Source: Bacillota bacterium (lineage in GTDB: Bacteria > Bacillota > Clostridia > Lachnospirales > Lachnospiraceae). Taken from it: a DNA stretch of 5,050 nucleotides. Where the stretch lies: the NCBI GenBank assembly GCA_023398855.1, contig JAEWRS010000199.1, positions 1 to 5,050 on the forward strand, given 5' to 3'. The position numbers and the translations under genes were made by a program. The notes beneath the pieces are model-generated. The model was not told the DNA's origin. It worked only from the letters and a program-made list of their open reading frames with translations, and did not search any database. Positions 1 through 5,050 of the stretch are shown one piece after another; position 1 is the stretch's first letter, and the number at the start of each line of letters is the position of its first letter.

Positions 1-189
1 TGGTCCAACCTGCACTGCAAGGTCAAGTCCCGTGTTTGTTCCTTTGGCAGGGTCCGTTGTTTCTCCGCCGGCCGCTGCTGTGGTTGTGTCGGTGTTTGCT
101 TTTGTGCCTGCAGTATTATTCCCACCGCAAGCGGAAAGAATCATACCGGAGGCCATGACAGCAGCCAGCACAAGTGACATTTTTTTCAT
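1..189 (-). CDS. oppA: Peptide ABC transporter substrate-binding lipoprotein, N-terminal part (OppA-like, cut by window edge)
   Basis: Only the first 63 codons are in the window; the gene continues past base 1. The protein starts MKKMSLVLAAVMASG and has a short basic N-terminus, a hydrophobic core and a lipobox L18-S19-A20-C21. It should therefore be cleaved before C21, lipid-modified and anchored on the outer face of the membrane. After the cysteine comes a Gly/Asn/Thr/Ala-rich linker (about residues 22-52), then LDLAVQVGP. That last stretch resembles the first beta strand of family 5 extracellular solute-binding proteins, which usually run to 500 or more residues. The ATG at 189 is preceded by a perfect AGGAGG (197-202) with a 7-base spacer. 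It follows oppF by 161 bases on the same strand, with a promoter candidate in between. Membership of the peptide-binding family rests on the lipobox, this short match and the context. Substrate (oligopeptide, dipeptide or other) cannot be judged. Confidence 0.85.
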   Translation of the reverse strand, partial: MKKMSLVLAAVMASGMILSACGGNNTAGTKANTDTTTAAAGGETTDPAKGTNTGLDLAVQVGP

Positions 190-224
190 AGATCTTCCTC
201 CTAATAAAATATCATTTTCTTTCA

Positions 225-259
225 GCGCAGAGTGATAACGCATTAATCAAGCACTGCGC
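225..259 (-). promoter_or_regulatory. Leader hairpin at the predicted 5' end of the substrate-binding protein mRNA
   Basis: GCGCAG (254-259 read on the minus strand) pairs perfectly with CTGCGC (225-230). Inside it, TGAT (246-249) pairs with ATCA (233-236) across an asymmetric internal loop (4 and 2 bases), leaving a 9-base apical loop. If transcription starts near 261 as the promoter candidate predicts, the stem begins about two bases from the mRNA 5' end. No T run follows on the minus strand, so it is not an intrinsic terminator. A 5'-terminal stem-loop that protects mRNA from decay is a known arrangement. The imperfect dyad at 233-249 could instead be a protein-binding operator. The pairing is seen; the role is inferred. 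Confidence 0.45.
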
Positions 260-267
260 CGATTTGT

Positions 268-295
268 ATTTTAGCATAACACATATGCCTGATAA
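268..295 (-). promoter_or_regulatory. Candidate sigma-A promoter for the substrate-binding protein gene (extended -10)
   Basis: On the minus strand, TTATCA (290-295, 4 of 6 matches to TTGACA) is followed after 16 bases by TAAAAT (268-273, 5 of 6 matches to TATAAT). A TG one base upstream of the -10 gives TGCTAAAAT, the extended -10 form. A run of eight T (304-311) lies about 43-50 bases upstream of the expected start, where an A/T-rich UP element would sit. Transcription would begin near 261, giving a leader of about 70 bases before the ATG at 189. The call is by pattern only, but the position between oppF and the binding-protein gene makes it sensible. Confidence 0.6.
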
Positions 296-350
296 TAGCA
301 ATGAAAAAAAACAAATTGGCACATAATATTACATTAATCGGTAATGAATA

Positions 351-1331
351 TCAGTTTACTTTGTCCAAATGGTGACAAGCGGCATAGTGGCCTGAAGAAA
401 CCTCTTTCCACTCCGGTTCTTGAGCCGCACAAAGCTCATCCGCATATGGGCACCGGGTGCGGAAGCGACAGCCAGATGGTGGATTAACCGGGCTTGGCAC
501 ATCCCCTTCCAAAACGATTCTCTTGGATTTTCGGCTGGTTTTCGGATCCGCAATGGGAATAGCGGAAATAAGGCTCTTTGTATATGGATGTACGCTGTGG
601 AAGGTCAGCTCATAGCTGTCCGCAAGCTCTACCATCTTTCCTAAATACATCACACCAATACGGTTTGAAATGTGCTTTACTATGGAAAGATCATGGGCAA
701 TAAACAGGTAGGTAAGGCCCATATCCTCCTGAAGCTGTTCAAACATATTGACAACCTGCGCCTGAATAGAAACATCCAATGCTGATACAGGCTCATCACA
801 GACAATAAACTGAGGATTTACTGCCAGAGCACGGGCAATGCCTACACGCTGACGCTGTCCGCCTGAAAATTCATGAGGGTATCGGTTTGCATGCTCTGAA
901 TTCAGTCCAACGGTAGACAGAACTGATATAATCTGATCCTGACGGTCCTTTTTGCCGGAAGCCAGATGGTGGATGTCAATTGCTTCACCGATAATATCCC
1001 CAACGGTCATACGGGGATCCAGACTGGCATACGGGTCCTGGAACACAATCTGCATTTTCTGGCGGTAAGGAAGCATATTAACTTTTGTTATGTCTTCCCC
1101 ATCAAAATATATCTTACCCGCAGTAGGCTCGTAAAGCCGAAGCAACGTGCGGCCAGTTGTAGTTTTCCCACAGCCAGACTCACCGACCAGTCCCAGTGTT
1201 TCACCCTTTTTGATGCCAAATGAGACATCATCTACTGCCTTTACTACTCTCTTCTCAAATAATTTGCCTCCGGCAACAGGGAAATACTGCTGTAGATTTT
1301 TCACCTCTACAAGATTTTTATTTTCCATCAT
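351..1331 (-). CDS. oppF: Oligopeptide/dipeptide ABC transporter ATP-binding protein OppF
   Basis: This is one of the two ATPase subunits that power peptide import, acting on the cytoplasmic face with OppD under the OppBC channel. The 326-residue protein has Walker A GESGCGKT (50-57), Q-loop Q98, signature FSGGQRQR (155-162), Walker B ending in D179-E180, D-loop SALD (183-186) and switch H213, so it should be catalytically intact. The C-terminal oligopeptide-transporter extension (about 240-326) has Cys288, Cys294, Cys301 and Cys319 after a PVNPPSGC stretch. The OppF assignment rests on gene order (last ATPase) and on N-terminal LQQYFPV, typical of OppF/DppF. The first codon at 1331 overlaps the oppD stop as ATGA. 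A second ATG at 1328 lies 7 bases from GGAG (1336-1339), against 4 bases for the first, so the protein may start one residue later. Stop is TGA at 351-353. DppF or AppF would be equally fair names. Confidence 0.95.
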   Translation of the reverse strand: MMENKNLVEVKNLQQYFPVAGGKLFEKRVVKAVDDVSFGIKKGETLGLVGESGCGKTTTGRTLLRLYEPTAGKIYFDGEDITKVNMLPYRQKMQIVFQDPYASLDPRMTVGDIIGEAIDIHHLASGKKDRQDQIISVLSTVGLNSEHANRYPHEFSGGQRQRVGIARALAVNPQFIVCDEPVSALDVSIQAQVVNMFEQLQEDMGLTYLFIAHDLSIVKHISNRIGVMYLGKMVELADSYELTFHSVHPYTKSLISAIPIADPKTSRKSKRIVLEGDVPSPVNPPSGCRFRTRCPYADELCAAQEPEWKEVSSGHYAACHHLDKVN

Positions 1332-2332
1332 GCATCTCCCTTCTGCGCCTGTTCATACTCCTGTTTTTGAAGCAGCCAGCACGCACTGTAGTGAATATCA
1401 GATATGTCCGTGTATGGCGGCATTTCACGCAGACAAATCTTCATACAGGCTCTGCATCTGGGTGCAAAAGGACAGCCGGCAGGCGGATTAAGCATATCCA
1501 CAGGACTTCCTTCAATAGGAACCAGTTTGTTGTGCTCTTTCTCCGTTAATTTGGGAATGCTTCGGATAAGGCCTTTGGTGTATTCATGACTGGGATTGTA
1601 AAAAATGTCATCCGTATTGCCGTATTCCACTACTTTTCCCGCATACATAACTGCAATACGGTCGCACATGTTTGCAACCACGCCCAAATCATGGGTAATC
1701 ATAATGATCGCCATACCCAGCTTTTCTTTTAGTTCCATCATCAGTTCCAGAATCTGCGCCTGGATAGTAACATCAAGAGCTGTAGTAGGCTCATCTGCAA
1801 TCAGGAGCTTGGGCTCACACGCAAGTGCAATGGCAATCATGACACGCTGACGCATACCACCGGATAACTCATGAGGATATTGCATCAGACGCTTTGCAGG
1901 CTCATTAATCCCTACTAAAGTCAAAAGCTCTCTGGCCCTTTCATTTGCCTGCTGTTTATTCTTTTTGGTATGAAGCATGATCACTTCTGTAATCTGATTG
2001 CCAATGGTATAAACAGGATTTAAGCTGGTCATAGGATCTTGGAATATAATAGAAACTTCATTTCCCCGTATTTTTCTCATTTGTTTTTCTGTCAGCTTTT
2101 CAATCTGGTGTCCATTAAACTTAAGGGAGCCACCAACCAGGCGCCCCGGATAAGCCGTAAGGCCCATAAGACTGTAAGCCGTCACAGACTTACCGGAACC
2201 AGACTCACCTACGATGCCCAGAACCTCTCCTTCACGAAGATGAAGGGATACATCATTCAGTGCCTTTACTTCTCCCGCTGGTGTAAAGAAGGAAAGGCGT
2301 TCATTTTCAATATTCACTAAATATTCACTCAT
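1328..2332 (-). CDS. oppD: Oligopeptide/dipeptide ABC transporter ATP-binding protein OppD
   Basis: This is the partner ATPase of OppF in the peptide importer, working on the cytoplasmic face of the membrane. The 334-residue protein has Walker A GESGSGKS (42-49), Q-loop Q98 in IIFQDP, signature LSGGMRQR (156-163), Walker B LLIADEP (176-182, D180 and E181), D-loop ALD (185-187) and H214. The LSGGMRQRVMIAIALA form of the signature is typical of the OppD/DppD branch and separates it from OppF. The C-terminal extension has Cys287, Cys293, Cys300 and Cys318, plus Cys296. The ATG at 2332 is preceded by AGGAGG (2342-2347) with a 9-base spacer; this site lies directly behind the oppC stop, only 15 bases upstream. 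Its stop TGA (1328-1330) overlaps the oppF start, suggesting coupled translation. Length and all motifs are normal. Peptide specificity is not visible. Confidence 0.96.
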   Translation of the reverse strand: MSEYLVNIENERLSFFTPAGEVKALNDVSLHLREGEVLGIVGESGSGKSVTAYSLMGLTAYPGRLVGGSLKFNGHQIEKLTEKQMRKIRGNEVSIIFQDPMTSLNPVYTIGNQITEVIMLHTKKNKQQANERARELLTLVGINEPAKRLMQYPHELSGGMRQRVMIAIALACEPKLLIADEPTTALDVTIQAQILELMMELKEKLGMAIIMITHDLGVVANMCDRIAVMYAGKVVEYGNTDDIFYNPSHEYTKGLIRSIPKLTEKEHNKLVPIEGSPVDMLNPPAGCPFAPRCRACMKICLREMPPYTDISDIHYSACWLLQKQEYEQAQKGDA

Positions 2333-2347
2333 GGAATCTTTCCTCCT

Positions 2348-3388
2348 TTAATCTTTCAGTTTTGGATCGAAAGCATCGCGCAGACCATCACCTAATAAAT
2401 TGAAACTTAAAATAATTATGGATATGGCAAATGCCGGTGCAAACAAACGATGTGGATAGCTTTGCAGACCATTTAACGCAGCGCTTGCAAGGCTTCCTAA
2501 AGAAGGCATGGGTGCAGCGACGCCAAGGCCGAGAAAGCTTAAAAAGCTCTCAGTAAAAATGGAGGAAGGAATCTGAAGCGTTGTCGTAACAATCAGAGTA
2601 CCAATACAGTTTGTAAGCAAATGCTTTTTAATGATATGACCGCTGGAGGCGCCAAGAGCTCTGGCAGCAGTCACATATTCCTGCTCCTTTAAAATCAGGA
2701 TCTGGCTTCGTACAATACGCGCCATACCCACCCAGTAAAGCAGAGCAAATACAACGAAAATGCTGATTAAGTTTACACCAATGACCTGGATCCACTGAAA
2801 GCCCGGTCTTTGTGCCAAGGCCTTTAAGGGCTGGTCAAAGGCAACGGATAACAATACAATAATCAAAATATCCGGAACCGTATAGATCATATCTACAATA
2901 CGCATCATGATCATGTCCACCCAACCGCCAAAGAATCCTGCGATAGAGCCATAGAGAGAACCGATAAGCAGAATAATACAGGAAGCGATCAGACCAACCA
3001 TGAGGGAAACACGGCTTCCCATCATAACCCGGATTGCATAATCCCTGCCTAAGTTATCTGTTCCCAATATATGGGGGAATACATCTTTTCCCTCTTCCAT
3101 TGCAGTCAATTCTTTAGAGGAATACTGCATGGGAGCAAGATTTTCGCTACCCCTGATCTGCTGCTCATAGCTGTAAGGATATAATTGGGGAACAATAAAC
3201 GACAAAACAAACACAATAATGATCACAACAAGACTGATCATGGAAATTTTATTCTTTTTCAGGCGCCTGATTCCATCCTTCCAGAAACCAACGCTTTTGC
3301 GCATGACGGTCAAGCTCTCCTTTTCTGCATCACTAGCAGGGAGAAAGTCTTCCACATTTAGCTGCATTGATAATTTATTCTTTGGCAT
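2348..3388 (-). CDS. oppC: Oligopeptide/dipeptide ABC transporter permease OppC
   Basis: This is an integral membrane subunit that pairs with OppB to form the peptide channel. In the 346-residue protein a charged cytoplasmic N-terminus of about 48 residues precedes TM1 (about 49-67). An extracytoplasmic loop carries HILGTDNLGRD (106-116), the hallmark of OppC/DppC permeases. Further hydrophobic segments lie near 126-152, 170-184, 203-225, 263-290 and 313-333. The EAA loop that contacts the ATPases is AARALGASSG (241-250), and the C-terminus DGLRDAFDPKLKD is typical. At 346 residues it is longer than the roughly 300-residue enterobacterial OppC, because of the longer N-terminus and an extra stretch near 183-203 between two membrane segments. 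The start ATG at 3388 follows AGGAG (3396-3400) with a 7-base spacer. It lies 17 bases after oppB and 15 before oppD, so it is co-transcribed with them. The family call is firm. Confidence 0.95.
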   Translation of the reverse strand: MPKNKLSMQLNVEDFLPASDAEKESLTVMRKSVGFWKDGIRRLKKNKISMISLVVIIIVFVLSFIVPQLYPYSYEQQIRGSENLAPMQYSSKELTAMEEGKDVFPHILGTDNLGRDYAIRVMMGSRVSLMVGLIASCIILLIGSLYGSIAGFFGGWVDMIMMRIVDMIYTVPDILIIVLLSVAFDQPLKALAQRPGFQWIQVIGVNLISIFVVFALLYWVGMARIVRSQILILKEQEYVTAARALGASSGHIIKKHLLTNCIGTLIVTTTLQIPSSIFTESFLSFLGLGVAAPMPSLGSLASAALNGLQSYPHRLFAPAFAISIIILSFNLLGDGLRDAFDPKLKD

Positions 3389-3405
3389 CTTCTTTCTCCT
3401 TTCCC

Positions 3406-4323
3406 TTACTTCAGATTAATTCGCGGATCAATGAATTTATAAGCAACATCTACCAGCACATTCATAATAACCATTAAAGTAGCAAGAAAAATCGTTGTTC
3501 CCATAATTAGAGGATAATCACGTCCGGTAATGGAACCAATGAATTCAGAACCCAATCCTGGGATGGTAAATATTTTCTCTACTATAAAACTTCCTGTTAC
3601 GGTATAGGCCAAAAGGGGACCTATATATGTAACAACCGGAAGAATGGCATTACGAAGCGCATGCTTAAAAATGCTGACGACCTGGGAAAGCCCCTTGGCA
3701 CGGGCAGTTCTCATATAATCCTGTCCCATTACATCCAGCATGGAAGAACGCATCAGACGTGCGATATAAGAGGACGGATAAAATGCCAAAGCAAGGACAG
3801 GCATAATGTAATTTTTCCACGATGCCAGTCCAAATGTAGGAAGAAGACCCAGCTTTAAACTCAAGACATACATTAATATGGTACAGACTACAAAGCTTGG
3901 CACAGCAATGCCGCATGTACTGAACACAATAATAATATTGTCAACAATAGTTCCTCTTTTAAACGCAGCAATACTGCCTAAGGGAACGCCGACTAATATG
4001 GCAGTCAGAATCGCCAATCCGCCGATTCTAGCGGACACCGGAAACTTTGTTTCAATAATCATATTCACCGTACGGCCGCGCTGTTTTACGCTCAATCCCA
4101 AATTGCCATGAAGCAAATCCTTCATATAGGTTACATACTGTTCCCCTAACGGCTTATCCAGGCCGTATTTTTCATTAAGGGCCGCCTGGGCCTGTGGGCT
4201 GATGGCCTTCTCAGCCATGAAGGGGCCGCCTGGCACCATGTTCATGACAAAGAAAGTAACCGATGCAACAGCAAAGATGGTTACAATCGCCATAATAATA
4301 CGTTTTAAAATATATTTAGCCAC
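3406..4323 (-). CDS. oppB: Oligopeptide/dipeptide ABC transporter permease OppB
   Basis: This is the first gene of the opp operon and encodes a channel-forming membrane subunit. I start it at GTG (4321-4323), giving a 305-residue protein beginning MAKYILKRI. An in-frame TTG at 4332 would add three residues, but it abuts the AAAGGAG site (4333-4339) with no spacer, whereas the GTG has a 9-base spacer and gives the usual OppB N-terminus. TM1 (about 6-27) leads into the MVPGGPF motif, a classic OppB/DppB feature. An extracytoplasmic segment with NEKYGLDKPLGEQY follows, then hydrophobic segments near 102-120, 130-157, 172-187, 231-250 and 272-294. The EAA loop is TARAKGLSQ through ILP (about 206-229), and the C-terminus ends FIDPRINLK. 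Length is normal for the family. It is 17 bases upstream of oppC. Its promoter is not clear from the sequence. Confidence 0.95.
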   Translation of the reverse strand: MAKYILKRIIMAIVTIFAVASVTFFVMNMVPGGPFMAEKAISPQAQAALNEKYGLDKPLGEQYVTYMKDLLHGNLGLSVKQRGRTVNMIIETKFPVSARIGGLAILTAILVGVPLGSIAAFKRGTIVDNIIIVFSTCGIAVPSFVVCTILMYVLSLKLGLLPTFGLASWKNYIMPVLALAFYPSSYIARLMRSSMLDVMGQDYMRTARAKGLSQVVSIFKHALRNAILPVVTYIGPLLAYTVTGSFIVEKIFTIPGLGSEFIGSITGRDYPLIMGTTIFLATLMVIMNVLVDVAYKFIDPRINLK

Positions 4324-4332
4324 TTTCCTCAA

Positions 4333-4339
4333 CTCCTTT
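4333..4339 (-). promoter_or_regulatory. Ribosome binding site that decides the oppB start (GTG)
   Basis: Minus-strand AAAGGAG ends 9 bases before GTG at 4323. The alternative TTG at 4332 follows it with no spacer, which would not allow normal initiation. A weaker GAGG (4327-4330) lies closer to the GTG. The site supports a non-ATG start for the first gene of the operon. Confidence 0.75.
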
Positions 4340-4348
4340 GGTATAGTG

Positions 4349-4392
4349 ATGTCCGCCTAAGCTAGAAACATTTGTCAATGGTAAACGGACAT
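4349..4392. repeat. Inverted repeat around a perfect TTGACA upstream of oppB
   Basis: ATGTCCG (4349-4355) and CGGACAT (4386-4392) are perfect 7-base inverted copies separated by 30 bases. Between them lies a smaller inverted repeat, CATT (4369-4372) and AATG (4377-4380), whose loop on the minus strand is GACA. That loop completes a perfect -35-like TTGACA (4373-4378). No convincing -10 hexamer follows at 15-19 bases, where the sequence reads GCGGAC or CGGACA. The element sits between the tsf terminator and the oppB ribosome binding site. It could be an operator pair, an mRNA leader fold or chance. The repeat is seen; no function is shown. Confidence 0.4.
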
Positions 4393-4403
4393 TGTTTGAA
4401 TAG

Positions 4404-4430
4404 AAAAATCCCATGGATACCCATGGGATT
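4404..4430 (-). terminator. Rho-independent terminator of tsf
   Basis: On the minus strand a perfect 10-base-pair stem, AATCCCATGG (4421-4430) with CCATGGGATT (4407-4416), closes a 4-base GTAT loop. It runs into a five-T stretch (404-408 within 4404-4408), then C and TATT. It starts 24 bases after the tsf stop codon. Stem, tight loop and T tract fit an intrinsic terminator well. It separates tsf transcription from the opp operon. Confidence 0.9.
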
Positions 4431-4443
4431 CCCCCCAGAATCC
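4426..4443 (-). other. Alternative hairpin overlapping the tsf terminator
   Basis: GGATTC (4438-4443 on the minus strand) and GAATCC (4426-4431) form a perfect 6-base-pair stem around a TGGGGG loop. Its 3' arm shares bases 4426-4430 with the 5' arm of the terminator, so the two hairpins cannot both form fully. The geometry resembles an anti-terminator, but the 10-base-pair terminator stem should be more stable, and no ligand-binding domain is visible upstream. It may be incidental. Confidence 0.3.
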
Positions 4444-4453
4444 TGTTACAAGA

Positions 4454-5050
4454 TTACTGCATCTGCTTTGCAACTTCTTCTGCAAAGTTCTCTTCTTTCT
4501 TTTCAAGACCTTCACCAGTCTCAAAACGTACGAACTTTTTCACTTCTACCTTACCGCCAACTTCCTTGGAAACCTGCTCCAAGTATTTTCCAACGGTTAA
4601 ATCTCCATCTTTTACATAAGCCTGATCTACCAGACAAAATTCTTTTAATTCTTTATTTAAACGGCCCACGATCATTTTCTCAAGAATATTGTCCGGCTTG
4701 TCCGGATTTTCATTCTTGGCTTGAACCTTTAAGATTTCAGTTTCATGATCAATAAAATCCTGAGGAATTTCATCTCTCTTTACATACTTTGGTGTTAATG
4801 CAGCAATCTGCATTGCAATATTCTTTAAAGCTTCCTTTACAGAGTCATTCACAACCTCTGCCTCTGCTTCAATCAAAACACCAATTCTGCCGCCGCCATG
4901 GATATAATCTACGACCACACCATCAGTTACGATCTTTTCAAATCTTCTGATGTTCATATTTTCACCGATGACTGCAATCTGACTGGACAGCACCTGTGCA
5001 ACGGTTAAGGAATTGTCATTTGCCCAAGGTTCTGCAAGAAATGCGTCCAT
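4454..5050 (-). CDS. tsf: Translation elongation factor Ts, C-terminal part (5' end outside window)
   Basis: EF-Ts is the cytoplasmic nucleotide-exchange factor that releases GDP from EF-Tu during protein synthesis. The 198 visible codons cover the core and C-terminal part. They include AEPWANDNSLTVAQVL, IGENMNIRRFEK (a strong EF-Ts signature), VDYIHGGGRIGVLIEAE, the IAMQIAALTPKYV helix, and a C-terminal stretch with MIVGRLNKELKEFCLVDQAY that ends KQMQ before TAA (4454-4456). The methionine at 5048-5050 is almost surely internal. The N-terminal UBA-like domain and the EF-Tu-contacting TDFV motif (about 110 residues) lie beyond the edge, as judged from the usual family length of about 300. A terminator follows 24 bases later, so tsf ends its transcription unit; rpsB is expected upstream but is not visible. 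The reading frame is intact to the edge. Confidence 0.97.
   Translation of the reverse strand: MDAFLAEPWANDNSLTVAQVLSSQIAVIGENMNIRRFEKIVTDGVVVDYIHGGGRIGVLIEAEAEVVNDSVKEALKNIAMQIAALTPKYVKRDEIPQDFIDHETEILKVQAKNENPDKPDNILEKMIVGRLNKELKEFCLVDQAYVKDGDLTVGKYLEQVSKEVGGKVEVKKFVRFETGEGLEKKEENFAEEVAKQMQ

Noticed and set aside
212..230. CodY-box-like sequence (CTGAAAGAAAAT on the minus strand) in the lipoprotein leader, suggestive of nutritional regulation of peptide uptake.
   Set aside because: It matches only about half of the known 15-base palindromic consensus, and A-rich DNA gives such matches often.
32..235. Plus-strand open frame of 67 codons opposite the lipoprotein start.
   Set aside because: It is the complement of the signal peptide, lipobox and leader, with no ribosome binding site or homology visible.
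301..350. Possible terminator after oppF: A/T-only inverted repeat (ATTAC/GTAAT) followed further on by an eight-T run (304-311, minus strand).
   Set aside because: The stem is only 5 base pairs and A/T-rich, and about 15 bases separate it from the T run. This is not a credible intrinsic terminator; the T run fits better as an UP-like promoter tract.
1147..1549. Plus-strand open frames of 109-114 codons opposite oppD/oppF.
   Set aside because: They lie wholly antisense to well-supported ATPase genes, lack ribosome binding sites and recognisable domains, and are best seen as coding shadows.
4340..4345. TATACC as a -10 for the opp operon.
   Set aside because: Transcription would then start inside the oppB ribosome binding site, and no good -35 lies at the right distance.
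4372..4755. Plus-strand open frame of 127 codons opposite tsf and across its terminator.
   Set aside because: It is antisense to clear EF-Ts coding sequence and runs through the terminator hairpin; nothing suggests it is translated.

Overview
The window looks like chromosomal DNA from a low-to-moderate G+C, Gram-positive anaerobe of the Clostridia, possibly a Lachnospiraceae-type organism. I base this on strong AGGAGG-type ribosome binding sites, mixed A/T-rich codon use, the style of the elongation factor Ts and peptide-transporter proteins, and a secreted lipoprotein with a low-complexity Gly/Thr/Ala linker. The taxonomic guess is an inference; no rRNA gene is present to confirm it. All real genes lie on the minus strand, so transcription runs from high to low coordinates.

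Layout in transcription order. (1) 5050-4454: the 3' part of tsf, encoding translation elongation factor Ts, cut by the window edge. (2) 4453-4324: a 130-base gap with a textbook intrinsic terminator for tsf, a partly overlapping alternative hairpin, and an inverted repeat enclosing a perfect TTGACA hexamer just upstream of the next operon. (3) 4323-351: four closely packed genes, oppB-oppC-oppD-oppF, encoding the two membrane permeases and two ATPases of an oligopeptide/dipeptide ABC importer. The genes are 17 and 15 bases apart and then overlap at an ATGA junction, as expected of one transcript. (4) 350-190: a 161-base gap with a good extended -10 promoter, an upstream T tract and a leader hairpin placed almost exactly at the predicted mRNA 5' end. 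(5) 189-1: the first 63 codons of the substrate-binding lipoprotein (oppA-like), with a clear signal peptide and lipobox, running off the window.

Together the opp genes form a complete peptide importer. The lipoprotein captures peptides outside the cell, OppB and OppC form the channel, and OppD and OppF hydrolyse ATP. The binding-protein gene comes last and appears to have its own promoter, which would allow it to be made in excess over the membrane complex.

The window is mostly ordinary housekeeping and transport DNA, and I see no undescribed system. No mobile elements, CRISPR arrays, tRNA or rRNA genes are visible. The points worth a second look are regulatory: the two intergenic regions, the unclear promoter of oppBCDF, and an identical four-cysteine pattern in both ATPases.
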